A stretch of 64,000 bases of DNA. It comes from Lachancea thermotolerans CBS 6340. Lineage: Eukaryota; Ascomycota; Saccharomycetes; Saccharomycetales; Saccharomycetaceae. The stretch spans positions 1,211,854 through 1,275,853 of the forward strand of contig NC_013084.1 in assembly GCF_000142805.1 (NCBI RefSeq), read 5' to 3'. The position numbers and the translations under genes are program-made. The notes below the pieces were generated by a model. That model was not told the origin of the DNA, did not search any database, and saw only the letters and a program-made list of their open reading frames with translations. Positions 38,409 through 48,230 of the stretch are shown here, piece after piece (within the stretch, counting starts at the first letter, position 1; the number at the start of each line of letters is the position of its first letter).

Positions 38409-40967
38409 TCATCTGAATGCGTAGCCCTCGGATTCGTTCATGGCAAGGATCAGCTTGTGCCGAAGTTTGGGCTGGGAGTTGTAGTCATACAGGCAGATTT
38501 CGTTGAAGCAGGTATGCACGAGTGGTAATTTTTCGGAGTCACCGCCCAGCTTGCTTATCTTGAAGGGGATGGTCGAGATACCTGTAGCAGGAATACGATC
38601 TGACGCGGTAACAAACTCGAGCAACTTACATTTCTGTTCAAAGTTGAAATCTTGGAATGTATCCCAAAACCATCTCACTATTCTTGACTCTGCTGTGATG
38701 CTGGCGCCGTATTTTGCCACGCTCTTGAGGACGTTGACGTCTATGTCTCTGTCGTGGCTGCCGCACAGCAGCTGCTCCAGCTCCTCAGACGTGAAGAGTT
38801 TAAACGCATCGCTCTCTACAACCCGCCGAAACCCATTCAAGAAAACTGCGAAGCTGCTTTTGATAGCTCTGTTCATGTGGAAGTCCATCCAAAGCCTTAC
38901 ATATTCGCTACGATTCTCGCGTGTGACATGCCTTTTGGCGCCACCGTCACAGAGCTCTTGTCTGTGGATGCGTGTGGCCCATGTGTTTGAATACGTGATC
39001 TCAAAGTTGAGACAGAAGACGTCCTCAAAATCGTCCCCATCATACTCCATCATTTTGATCAGGTTCTTCCCTGTTGTTGGATAAAGTTCCAAAAAATCCC
39101 TTTCATTGAGCGGCTCTCCGCAAAGCTTTTTGTAGAGAGCCATCGGAAAGCAGAGGTCTAAGATGGTACCATTGTAGATAGCAAGTCCTAGTACAATCCC
39201 AAACAGATAGTAGAGCTTTTCTGCGTTTTCCGGTCCAAAATCCACGTCCTTGTAAGCCATGTTGAACCACGAAAATCGGCTTTCTTCCACTACTATGAAA
39301 AGACCACTACTAGGATTGAATAGCTCGCGGGTCAGCAGCAAAAACCATTCTTTTCGGAGGCCTCCGGCATCAATACCAGGTTCGTTTACAAATTCGACCC
39401 TCAAGGACTTTTTTAAGTCTGCGTGATGTGTTTCTATGCAGCGCAGCGAATCCTGGGAAACGTAGTCGCGGCGGACTCTCATTCTAAAATACACATCAAT
39501 CACTTGTTTTTTATCCAGAGCCTTTAGAAACGCTTGTTCTGCATTGTACTCCATGGTTTTTCGTGTCTCGTACTCCATCACCAAAATTTTGGTGCCCAAT
39601 GACAGTAAGTAGGCATGTTGGCACATGGTAAAGTCAGTCTCTGGTCTTCTGGAGGGGCCGAAGTAGTGAGGCATCAGGATGTCCTCAAACATGCTCGTGG
39701 ACAGAGGCGAAGAAGAAGGGGAGCGCAATTTTTGCCGGGCCCTCCACTGCTCAAAGTCCTTCTTATGGTCCAAGTAATCCAACAGAGAATTGTAAAAGCG
39801 CGACACAGGGCACTTTTTTTTGCACTGGTTTGCAACGAAATAAAAGAACGCAAGCTTTGCTGCCGTTTTAACGTGCCAATCGTTACCGTACTCTGCCACA
39901 TGAAATTTAAAAGAAGAGGGCAGCTCAACCCCGCGGCTGTCCTCTCTCCTCCAAAGTTTGCTCACCATTTGAGGTATAGTCTCGAAATCGTTGCCTGAGT
40001 TCTCGGGGTTCAGCTTCAGGTTGGAGCAAAACTCATCAAGACCTGGACTATCCAAGCAGGCAGCAGACTTTGCTCTCTTGTTGAGGATCCTGGAGAAGTG
40101 GAACGTGACGTAGAGATTAATCAAGTCAACATGGGATCCAAAATGCACGATGCTTAATCTTTGGAGGTGAGAAACAAAGTCCTTCCCCGTGGCTGAATTC
40201 ACCATGGCCAAGTACCCCACACAGCGTTTCATAATCTCGTAGAGAATTGCACGTATTTGGGGCGTCAGGAAGTGCGAATGTTCTCCATTAGCGGAAAACA
40301 AAAGGCAGTTCTTGAGCAGCGGGTTCTCGAAAATCATCAAAACCCAGTAGAGCTGACTGAACATTGAGGTCGGCTCTGCGTCTGGCGATAGGCGCACATG
40401 TGGCCTTTTCAGGCGCTCGTTGCTCTCAATCAATAGTTTATAGAGAGGTCTACTCGTAGGGAGCTCGATAATCCTTTTATAAAACCTGCCAATGCATTTA
40501 AAATCCAGCTCCTTGGTACCGTTTGTACAAAACGCGTTCAGGCTTGAGACATTTGCGAAGAGCCGCTGGATGAAATCCTCGATGGGAACGAATATCCCAT
40601 GCTTGCTATCCACATCCAGTGTCCCGTGCCGTGGTTCATTTGTATATTGCAGCACGCAGGCGCTGGAGACATCCCAGAAATCTTGCGGTGTCAAAGTAGT
40701 TGGTGTAATCGCTGCTTGAACAGGCGTCTGCGCAGTCCTAAGCGACAACTCGAGAGTGCAGTGACATTTGACGCATTTTATCTTCTTCACCACCTCCGGA
40801 TGCCGCAGTGGGGTTCCACAGCAACTACAGGTCGTTAGTACCTCTTTCACTCCAGCTGTTCCCCTTTTGGTCTTTTCATGCCTTCCCCCTGCATAACTGT
40901 GGTGCGTCACTTCAATTGGGCGCTCCGTCCCCTTTTTTTTGCCCTTAAGAATTGAAATGCTCACCAT
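38409..40967 (-). CDS. HUL4: Hul4, HECT-type ubiquitin ligase
   Basis: 852 residues (yeast 892). A zinc-binding CXXC pair (CSCCGTPL...CVKCHC) lies at about 48-70, a feature of Hul4-like HECT ligases. The HECT domain fills about 480-852, with LRVEFVNEPGIDAGGLRKEW at its start and HTCFNEICLYDY near the end. Cys820 in TCFN is the thioester cysteine. Yeast Hul4 acts with Tom1 and others in nuclear protein turnover. The start ATG precedes the conserved N-terminus and is the only reasonable choice. Confidence 0.95.
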   Translation of the reverse strand: MVSISILKGKKKGTERPIEVTHHSYAGGRHEKTKRGTAGVKEVLTTCSCCGTPLRHPEVVKKIKCVKCHCTLELSLRTAQTPVQAAITPTTLTPQDFWDVSSACVLQYTNEPRHGTLDVDSKHGIFVPIEDFIQRLFANVSSLNAFCTNGTKELDFKCIGRFYKRIIELPTSRPLYKLLIESNERLKRPHVRLSPDAEPTSMFSQLYWVLMIFENPLLKNCLLFSANGEHSHFLTPQIRAILYEIMKRCVGYLAMVNSATGKDFVSHLQRLSIVHFGSHVDLINLYVTFHFSRILNKRAKSAACLDSPGLDEFCSNLKLNPENSGNDFETIPQMVSKLWRREDSRGVELPSSFKFHVAEYGNDWHVKTAAKLAFFYFVANQCKKKCPVSRFYNSLLDYLDHKKDFEQWRARQKLRSPSSSPLSTSMFEDILMPHYFGPSRRPETDFTMCQHAYLLSLGTKILVMEYETRKTMEYNAEQAFLKALDKKQVIDVYFRMRVRRDYVSQDSLRCIETHHADLKKSLRVEFVNEPGIDAGGLRKEWFLLLTRELFNPSSGLFIVVEESRFSWFNMAYKDVDFGPENAEKLYYLFGIVLGLAIYNGTILDLCFPMALYKKLCGEPLNERDFLELYPTTGKNLIKMMEYDGDDFEDVFCLNFEITYSNTWATRIHRQELCDGGAKRHVTRENRSEYVRLWMDFHMNRAIKSSFAVFLNGFRRVVESDAFKLFTSEELEQLLCGSHDRDIDVNVLKSVAKYGASITAESRIVRWFWDTFQDFNFEQKCKLLEFVTASDRIPATGISTIPFKISKLGGDSEKLPLVHTCFNEICLYDYNSQPKLRHKLILAMNESEGYAFR

Positions 40968-41397
40968 CTTTAAGCTCTTCTTATGATCCTTGGCGCTTTC
41001 TAATGGTGTTTGCTCTTCTTTTGCCGCGGTCTCTCGTTGTGTCTCGGGGCGTCACAAAATGCTGTACGTCACAGAATTCGGCGCCGAACTTTTTGGTCCG
41101 AGCCTGAACCTTGAAACTATGATTTGGATCCTATAATCAGTAAGTACTGATGACTGTAAGGATAAGACCGATCTATAAGCTTACTTTCTGCTGAAGACAT
41201 AAGATGTCGCGTTTGTATATCTATGACAGCCCTTTATTCTGATTAAACATTCTAACTATAGAACGTATCATGTGATGATTGATCTAGATGATCTTGGCAA
41301 CGAAGCCTTCGAAATCTCGCGATGAGCACAGGAATAGGGTAAGGGAAGGGCGCTATCTCAAAAGATTGAGGATTCGGATGACCCATTTTCAGCGGGC
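40968..41397. promoter_or_regulatory. Divergent spacer HUL4 / YEL025C-like gene
   Basis: 430 bp. Contains a GTGATGATTGATC segment near 41273 that looks like a box C but has no matching box D at snoRNA spacing, so no RNA gene is called. No strong factor site seen. Confidence 0.4.
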
Positions 41398-44300
41398 ATG
41401 ATCAATGGTCTGGAAGTCCCGGGTTTGGATCCGAGCCTTGTGCTTAACGAGATTCGTGCTCCGGAAAAGTTCGTTACAGCCTTTTTAGTGAGGGAAAACC
41501 AACTAGTAGTGGTGAAAAGTAACAAGGTAGAGGTTCATGGGTTTCCGGTGCCTGAGAGAGTGCCAGCGGTAACTGCCAACCTCAATGGCCATGTTTTGGC
41601 GGCATGTACGTGCCAGGACTTGGTTTTGAAGCGGTCATTCGCCTTGGTGTTCTACGAATCAGGCGTAATCGAAGCAAGGAACGAAAAGTTGGAAGTACTG
41701 GATAGTTTCCGGGCTTTTGAAGGCGAACCGCCCGAGAAGCCGCCATTGGTGGCTGTAGATGAAAAGTTCAATCGCATGTTCGTGTCCTGGGACCGTCTCT
41801 CAGTGGTGAAGGTTGATTATCAGACGGGGTCGCAGGGATTGAAGTTCACGAGGTCCAAGCCGCGGCGCAGTGCTCTTTTCGAGTCTTCATACCCGATCGT
41901 CGCTTTGGAGTTCCTTTGGAACCTCGCTGACGAACTTCAAGAGGTCTGCAACATCTGTGCCGTTTCTCAGTCGCACCCGGCCAGCCCGCTCCGGTTGGAG
42001 CTTTGGGATGAACTTGATCTCTTGCGCAATAAATGGCAGCTGGCTTTTGTGACGGATGGGCTAGAGCTGACCCCTTCATGTGAGGTTTCCCTGGCTGCGA
42101 GTGCGGGTCTCGGTTTTGCTTGCTTCACCCCGCAGCGCACCTTGATAGTGGAGAGCGCGCGCTTGTATGATTCCAGGAAACCCCATCAGGATCTTCTGAA
42201 ATACCTTGACGGGCCCTGCCCTAACCTTGATACTGCAGATGCTCGCGTTTTCAGTGCTAGCCGCCATTTCATTCAGGAAAGGCCCACTTTTTATGGATGT
42301 ACCAACCACGGCAAGATTTTTAGACTTGATAAGCCTTCAGAAGCCACGACATCGACACCGAATGTGACAAGCGGACCTGCTCTGTCGAACACAGTCAGCC
42401 CGAGCTTTAGATCATTGCGTATTCCGCAACTCGAGCTAAACCAAAAAGATATAATTGAGCAATTCGTGCATTTAAAGGGCTCGATTTTTCTTGTTTCAAC
42501 CAACACCGCAGGTGTGTTGCTCTTGGACCTGGAAAGCTGTAAGATTGTTGCGGAAATTTCCTACCAAAGTGCGTCTTCATTAAATGCTACTTTAACAGGT
42601 GGTCAAAACAGCTTTCCGCAGCTTCTTGTTTCGGGAGGATCATCCGGTTGTCGCGGGTTTCTCGATTCTAGCCAGCTTGGATTCGAAGAGGAAATGCAGC
42701 TCGAATTTGTCATGCGTGTCGAAACATCTGGGATCGAGAACATATGGGTCACAAACAATGGCCCTTTTTGGACTGAAACTGATGGCTGTCTTTTCAGCAA
42801 CATGGGGCTTGTTGATACCGATGGAGACGTCCTCTTTGTAGCACCCGACGGCAGCGTACTCACCGGAAAAACCGGGGAAATCATAATAGCACCTGTCGCG
42901 GGATCGGACACAGGAGAGCTCATGTTTGTTAGGCGTGATGGCTCCGTGAGCTGGTCCTTCTCGGAGATTAAGGCCAGGATACCGAACTTTGAAGACGCCG
43001 CAACTGTTAAGTATATTGCTTCCGCTGCCAAGTTATTAGATGGAACAACGCTGTCAGTCGTGGCCTGGGACGCTAAATCGCTTTGGATTTCTCGGTCAGG
43101 GGCAGTGCAAGTTTCACTCGAGGGCATGTCTAGAGTGTCAGACTGCTTAATCAAGGCTAACGAACACTGCACAAGTGTGGTATTTTCTGATGTCTCAGGG
43201 AATGTGCACATCTACAACCTTAATGGAGTAAGAGTCGCTAATTTCAAGACATGCGACCACAAGTTGGCGCTTGTCGACTTTCCGGAAACTGACCGCTTTT
43301 TCATCTCATGTACTGAAAGCGCATTTTTGTCCCACATCCATCAAGACGGTGTTACTGCGGCGGAAGTTGCATTGCCCATACGAGCAAAGCGCATAAAACC
43401 TGTTTCCTCGTCGAGGCTGCTCGTTGTTGCCGCAAATCAAGACATTTACCATATTGATGTCAGCAACCTAACTTCTGCGCAGTTAAAATTGGTAAAAAAA
43501 TCCATTGTGTGTGAATCGCATCTTTTCACGAAGCATACATCACTTCCAAGTTCCCGCAGGTATGTCATTGTTAGCGCCTTGTCATCATGTTTTGATGAGT
43601 TTAGAGAAAAAGCGATATACAGAACAGAGCTTCAAGTTTATGACATTGTTACAGGAAAGCTAGCGTCCACCTTCGATATCTCCCGGCAATATCCACAAGC
43701 GATTATTTCAGATTTGATACCAGTGCCATTCCAAAAGCGTGTTTTGTGTGGAAAGTATATTGACACAGAGACAACCTTCGCGAAGCAACTGGTCTTCGGA
43801 AAGTGTCTCCTCGTCTCTCTGAACTTTGAAACGGCCGAGGAAGATATGGACAACAATCTCTTGTTGTTCACGTTAGATGAGATTACTGGTGAGATTGAAT
43901 TGCAACTAAAGTTCAAGCTATCGTTTTCCATTGATACACTGTTTAGTTATTCCAATCGCATTGTATTCGCAGTAGGCGAGTTTTTGCAAGCGCTGCAGCT
44001 GGACTACTCCGTAAAAGAAAACTCCTTCAATATAAAGAAGATTTCAGAGCCTCTAGAACTGGACGGACATACAAGAGGCTGTTTTGAGCTTCCGTCGTTG
44101 GCAGCAGTGCCACCGCTTCGTGTTGGCGATGTCAAGAAGCGCAAAGCTGATATGGCTGGCCAAAGAGAATCGCTCGGCGTTTTTAATACATTCAAAGGCA
44201 TTCAGCAGTTCGAGCTCCAGGTTGATGTAGTGACTCGGATGGCAGCTGGAACTATTAGTGCGAATCTCCAGGGAGTGAGGACTAAGCACTTGCGGCTTTC

Positions 44301-44784
44301 CGAATATTACAAGCTTTTAAAGCCGCTGCAAGAGCTGCAATTTCTTGCAGCGGCCTGTGTGAGTTTTGACAAAGAGCAGGGAGTGAACTTCGTGACTGCG
44401 GTTGACCACCTAAATGAGGTTCACGTTGTTTACGAGGTCGAGAATGGGCTTCCTGGTGAGCCATGCGAGGCCAGCGACGAGGCAAGTTTTAGGCTCCCAC
44501 ATCAAGTCACAAAACTCGAACCGGTGGGGAGTTCGGCCACATCCAGTTGGGCCTCGGCCCTCAACAGGCCATGTGAGCAGCTTCACGAAATTTTCAAGCC
44601 CCTCTGCCTTCTCAGCACCTCTGATGGTGGATGTTACCTGTTGAGTTTTGTTACGAAGCAGGATACTGTAGGCACTATAGGCATGAGCAACTCTTCGCCC
44701 TTTCGACACGAGCCCCCCACTCCATTTTGCATACAGGGAGCTCTCAGCACACTTTTCACACAACGCACGCACAGCACACCCTAG
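41398..44784 (+). CDS. Large beta-propeller protein, YEL025C type; possible relative of DDB1/CPSF-A/Mms1
   Basis: 1128 residues (S. cerevisiae YEL025C about 1182), by position and size the YEL025C orthologue, of unknown function. The whole length is strand-rich, with repeated short hydrophobic strands and no transmembrane or coiled-coil segment. A block at about 735-880 (DLIPVPFQKRVLCGKYID..., LLLFTLDEITGEIELQLKFK, DTLFSYSNRIVFAVGEFLQA) has the cadence of the CPSF-A/DDB1/Rse1 family, where a strand pair reports 'gene-product, tension, then I-x-V-G-x-x-L'. I infer a multi-propeller scaffold; homology is not proved. Note LLLFTL and ALQLDYS at the positions where Rse1-like proteins have similar strands. 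Confidence 0.82.
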   Translation: MINGLEVPGLDPSLVLNEIRAPEKFVTAFLVRENQLVVVKSNKVEVHGFPVPERVPAVTANLNGHVLAACTCQDLVLKRSFALVFYESGVIEARNEKLEVLDSFRAFEGEPPEKPPLVAVDEKFNRMFVSWDRLSVVKVDYQTGSQGLKFTRSKPRRSALFESSYPIVALEFLWNLADELQEVCNICAVSQSHPASPLRLELWDELDLLRNKWQLAFVTDGLELTPSCEVSLAASAGLGFACFTPQRTLIVESARLYDSRKPHQDLLKYLDGPCPNLDTADARVFSASRHFIQERPTFYGCTNHGKIFRLDKPSEATTSTPNVTSGPALSNTVSPSFRSLRIPQLELNQKDIIEQFVHLKGSIFLVSTNTAGVLLLDLESCKIVAEISYQSASSLNATLTGGQNSFPQLLVSGGSSGCRGFLDSSQLGFEEEMQLEFVMRVETSGIENIWVTNNGPFWTETDGCLFSNMGLVDTDGDVLFVAPDGSVLTGKTGEIIIAPVAGSDTGELMFVRRDGSVSWSFSEIKARIPNFEDAATVKYIASAAKLLDGTTLSVVAWDAKSLWISRSGAVQVSLEGMSRVSDCLIKANEHCTSVVFSDVSGNVHIYNLNGVRVANFKTCDHKLALVDFPETDRFFISCTESAFLSHIHQDGVTAAEVALPIRAKRIKPVSSSRLLVVAANQDIYHIDVSNLTSAQLKLVKKSIVCESHLFTKHTSLPSSRRYVIVSALSSCFDEFREKAIYRTELQVYDIVTGKLASTFDISRQYPQAIISDLIPVPFQKRVLCGKYIDTETTFAKQLVFGKCLLVSLNFETAEEDMDNNLLLFTLDEITGEIELQLKFKLSFSIDTLFSYSNRIVFAVGEFLQALQLDYSVKENSFNIKKISEPLELDGHTRGCFELPSLAAVPPLRVGDVKKRKADMAGQRESLGVFNTFKGIQQFELQVDVVTRMAAGTISANLQGVRTKHLRLSEYYKLLKPLQELQFLAAACVSFDKEQGVNFVTAVDHLNEVHVVYEVENGLPGEPCEASDEASFRLPHQVTKLEPVGSSATSSWASALNRPCEQLHEIFKPLCLLSTSDGGCYLLSFVTKQDTVGTIGMSNSSPFRHEPPTPFCIQGALSTLFTQRTHSTP

Positions 44785-45064
44785 GGTTCTTTAGAGCAGA
44801 TCTAGCATATCTCCTCGGGACGATGTCCTGCGCCTTCTGGCAGCTTCTGCGTACTAGATAGATGCATGTTAACTTTATACTATATAACGCTAAGCAATCA
44901 TTCTGCTAAACGTAGCGCATGCTGCTCACAACGCCCGAACTATATACAGCACGCTTGCACGCACCGACTCGCGCGCTAGCTCGCGCACTGGCTCGTGCGT
45001 CAGGTTGGAAGTAGCAGTGAGTGCATCCGTCAACCTCGAGCCTGCGGTGGCCTGCAGTGCTAAC

Positions 45065-45448
45065 TTAGATCAACAAGGTCTCGATCTTGTCCTTGACGGC
45101 GTAGATCTGGCTCTTGATGGCAGAAGCGTCGTTGGTGGTAATCGAAGCGGCGATCACAGGTCTGGACACACCGCACGCACGTCCCAAAGCAGTACGCGAA
45201 GGCACGAACACGTATGGAACGTTCTTGTCCTCACACAACAAAGGCAAGTGCAACAAGATTTCGATAGGCTCACAGTCCGCAGCCATGATAATGAACTCGG
45301 AGATACCACGGTTCAGAGTCTTGGTCGCCTCGTTAGCACCCTTCTTCAACTGTCTCATGTTGGAAGCCTGCTGGACAACGTCCAGAATTTGCTGGGTTAA
45401 GCCGGCGTCAGCCAGAGGGAAAGCCTTAGGGTTAGGAGTAGCGGACAT
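45065..45448 (-). CDS. SNU13: Snu13 (15.5K), U4 snRNP and box C/D snoRNP protein
   Basis: 127 residues (yeast 126), L7Ae/L30e family. RNA-binding core [16 protein letters not shown] and [20 protein letters not shown] are diagnostic. It binds kink-turns in U4 snRNA, U3 and box C/D snoRNAs. It is a highly conserved small gene. Upstream lie a GATGA tandem repeat and RRPE-like palindromes, fitting control with ribosome-biogenesis genes. Confidence 0.98.
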   Translation of the reverse strand: MSATPNPKAFPLADAGLTQQILDVVQQASNMRQLKKGANEATKTLNRGISEFIIMAADCEPIEILLHLPLLCEDKNVPYVFVPSRTALGRACGVSRPVIAASITTNDASAIKSQIYAVKDKIETLLI

Positions 45449-45876
45449 TTCAAATCTTCAAGTTCCTTGCAAAAGTAGAAGCTCGCCTGAATTCTCTGAG
45501 AAACTGGTCTGCCAAGATGGACAATAAGAAGAGTAGTCGAACGAGATGAGATGAGATGAGCTTCGACTTTTGAAATTTTTCATGGAAAATTTTCCTGAAA
45601 AAAGTAAGCTACAACGACGGGAAAGACAAAAGTGATGAGAACAGACAGGTTAAGGACGTGAGTCTGAGGCGAGAATGCCGCATCAGCTCCCCACGAATTG
45701 TGCGATATGTTCGGCCCAACTTTTAGGCATTTTCAATCGTGTAGCGCCTGAACCCCATTGTATCGCTTTATACGTAGTCATGAGCAGTAGAATTCAGGTG
45801 TATCTACACAGATGGTGAACCCTGTGAGAAGAGCCGAAACCGAAACACTCAATTAAAGACGGAACATTGGCGCTGG
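45449..45876. promoter_or_regulatory. SNU13 / GEF1 divergent promoter with PAC-like and RRPE-like motifs
   Basis: 428 bp. GATGAG occurs three times in overlap at 45545-45560 (period 5), the core of the PAC element. TGAAATTTTTC (45571-45581) and the perfect 12-bp palindrome GGAAAATTTTCC (45584-45595) resemble RRPE. PAC plus RRPE mark rRNA-processing genes in yeasts, so they most likely serve SNU13. Confidence 0.7.
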
Positions 45877-48162
45877 ATGTCATTTCAACCTTTGGATGTT
45901 GACGATTTGGGCAACAGCGGGCCTGAGGAAGTTCCCGAGACCAAGAACTTTGCGCAGTTCCAAACCGTAGACTGGATTCAGGAAAGCACACCACTGCGGC
46001 GCGCGGGCGAGAGGCAGGCTAACGAGGCCGGCAACGCTACTGATGCCGGAGCGCCTGTCGCGCGCTGGCGCAGGTACCGCGATTTGGCGTGGCGCCGATG
46101 CCAGGAGATAATCACGCTCACGTGCATTGCGGTTCTGCTGGGTCTGGTCGCGGGCTCGATCCAGATCGTCACTGAGACGCTTGTCAACTGGAAATCTGGC
46201 CACTGTGCGCGGAATTGGCTCCTGAACAAGTCTTTTTGCTGCGCGAGTGTAACCAGTACCGGGCGGGGGCCACTCTCGCGGCGCGATGAGCTGCAGTGCA
46301 TCGAGGGCGGGACCTGGATCGACCGTACCAACCCGTTTTTAGACTTTTCGCTGTTCCTGCTGCTATCGGTGCTTTTTGCGACTGCAAGTACACTCATGGT
46401 GCAGTATCTGGCGCCGATGGCCACGGGATCAGGCATTTCGGAGATCAAGGTTTGGGTATCAGGTTTCAAATACAAGGACGAGTTTTTGAATTTAACGACG
46501 TTGCTTGTCAAGAGCACTGCGCTGCCACTGGCCATTTCTTCGGGTCTCAGTGTCGGCAAGGAGGGTCCCTCGGTTCACTATGCAACTTGCTGCGGCTTCG
46601 TCGTCACTAACCTGCTGCTTAAGCGCGGCACTCGGTTTGCGGAGCAGGCTGAGTACTTAATTGCTTCGGCAGCTGGTGGCGTCGCAATCGCCTTCGGCGC
46701 ACCAATTGGCGGCGTTTTATTTGCTTTAGAGGAGATTTCTACAAGCTCAAATTTCAACCTCTCCATCCTGTGGAAGTGTTACTACGTGGCACTGGGCGCC
46801 GTGGCGACTTTGCAGTACATGGACCCCTTCCGCAACGGCAAAATCGTCATGTTTGAAGTCACCTATGATAATCAATGGAAATTCCAGGAAATACCTATTT
46901 TTCTTATTTTGGGCGCTTTCGGCGGCGCTTATGGGCTGCTAATCAGTGCCTGGAACGTTCGCTTCGTTAATTTTCGCAAGACTTACTTGCAGGATTGGCG
47001 GACACAGGAAGTTATTTTTCTTGCCTCCATCACTGCGCTTGTTTCGTACTTTAATGAGTTTCTGAGGCTGGACATGGCAGAGAGTATGGGCATTCTGTTC
47101 CATGAATGTGTTGCGGGCGACGGAGAGTCTCTCCGGACCCACCGCATATGCCAGCTTGATACTCAGACTCACGCCGGCTCTTTTCTACAGTTGCTGGCGG
47201 CCCTTCTAATAGCTACTGTGGTGAGGTCCCTCCTCATAGTTGTCTCATATGGTTGCAGCGTTCCCGCAGGTATTTTCGTCCCATCTATGGCAGTTGGTGC
47301 AACGTTCGGGCGTGCGATTAGTTTGCTGGTCGAAAAGTGGATCACCGGTCCCGCTGTTATTACACCAGGCACGTACGCTTTTCTGGGTGCTGCAGCCACT
47401 CTGAGCGGCATTACCAACTTGACATTAACCGTGGTTGTCATAATGGTTGAACTGACGGGCGCATTCTCATATATTATCCCTTTGATGATAGCAGTTGCGG
47501 TAACGCATTTGATTTACAGCTTTTTCAGCTCGAAGGGAGGGATAGCCGATCAAATGATCATCTTCAATGGATTTCCCTTAATGGAGAACACCAAACAAGA
47601 CATTGACTGTCTAGAAGGATGTAGCGCAGAAGACATTATGACATGCAGGGTTGTTTCTGTTCCCGAAACGTTGCCACTTTTCCAACTGAAGGCCATTGTT
47701 AGTGACGCCGACCACTTGAAGCAGCTTCTGGTGATTGACAGTGAAACCCATGCCTGCTTGGGGTATGTGAATACATCCATTTTAAGCAGTGAATTAACGC
47801 ATGCACAAGACAGCCAACTGCCGAAAAGCACGCCAGTAAATTTCATTGAGTCCAAAGATTGGCAGTGGGAAAATGAAACAGAAGCGATTAACCTTTGCCA
47901 CTTGGTCAATCAATCACCAATGTCCGTTTCGGCCAGGACGCCTCTCAGGCTTCTGCATCAAATATTTTATAAGCTGGGTTGTAAGCTGGCAGTTGTTGAA
48001 TCTCAGGGATCTGTTCAGGGACTTATTACAAAAAAAGACTTCTTGGAATTCCAAAGGCTGAAGCATAGACAGCTCCACGGCCCTCTCTACTCTTTTGATT
48101 TGAAGTGGGAACAGAAGCTATGGGAGACCATAAAAACTGTCTTTAAGGTCACTTCGCGTTAA
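45877..48162 (+). CDS. GEF1: Gef1, CLC chloride channel/transporter
   Basis: 761 residues (yeast 779). A cytosolic N-terminus is followed by the CLC membrane domain (about 75-560) with GSGISEIKVW at about 184, GKEGPSVH at about 227 carrying the gating Glu, and a third pore motif VPAGIFVPSM. Two CBS domains follow: CSAEDIMTCRVVSVPETLP, then a second near MSVSARTPLRLLHQIF. It supplies counter-anion in Golgi/endosomes and is needed for copper loading of Fet3. Convergent with URB2, 68 bp apart. Confidence 0.97.
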   Translation: MSFQPLDVDDLGNSGPEEVPETKNFAQFQTVDWIQESTPLRRAGERQANEAGNATDAGAPVARWRRYRDLAWRRCQEIITLTCIAVLLGLVAGSIQIVTETLVNWKSGHCARNWLLNKSFCCASVTSTGRGPLSRRDELQCIEGGTWIDRTNPFLDFSLFLLLSVLFATASTLMVQYLAPMATGSGISEIKVWVSGFKYKDEFLNLTTLLVKSTALPLAISSGLSVGKEGPSVHYATCCGFVVTNLLLKRGTRFAEQAEYLIASAAGGVAIAFGAPIGGVLFALEEISTSSNFNLSILWKCYYVALGAVATLQYMDPFRNGKIVMFEVTYDNQWKFQEIPIFLILGAFGGAYGLLISAWNVRFVNFRKTYLQDWRTQEVIFLASITALVSYFNEFLRLDMAESMGILFHECVAGDGESLRTHRICQLDTQTHAGSFLQLLAALLIATVVRSLLIVVSYGCSVPAGIFVPSMAVGATFGRAISLLVEKWITGPAVITPGTYAFLGAAATLSGITNLTLTVVVIMVELTGAFSYIIPLMIAVAVTHLIYSFFSSKGGIADQMIIFNGFPLMENTKQDIDCLEGCSAEDIMTCRVVSVPETLPLFQLKAIVSDADHLKQLLVIDSETHACLGYVNTSILSSELTHAQDSQLPKSTPVNFIESKDWQWENETEAINLCHLVNQSPMSVSARTPLRLLHQIFYKLGCKLAVVESQGSVQGLITKKDFLEFQRLKHRQLHGPLYSFDLKWEQKLWETIKTVFKVTSR

Positions 48163-48230
48163 TTACCTCTAACATGAAATTTGGGGTTTTCTATAAAAAC
48201 AAAACGTATTTTAATAGGATGCTTATACCT

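Noticed and set aside
41270-41340. Box C/D snoRNA near GTGATGA
   Set aside because: No CTGA box D at suitable distance and no terminal stem.
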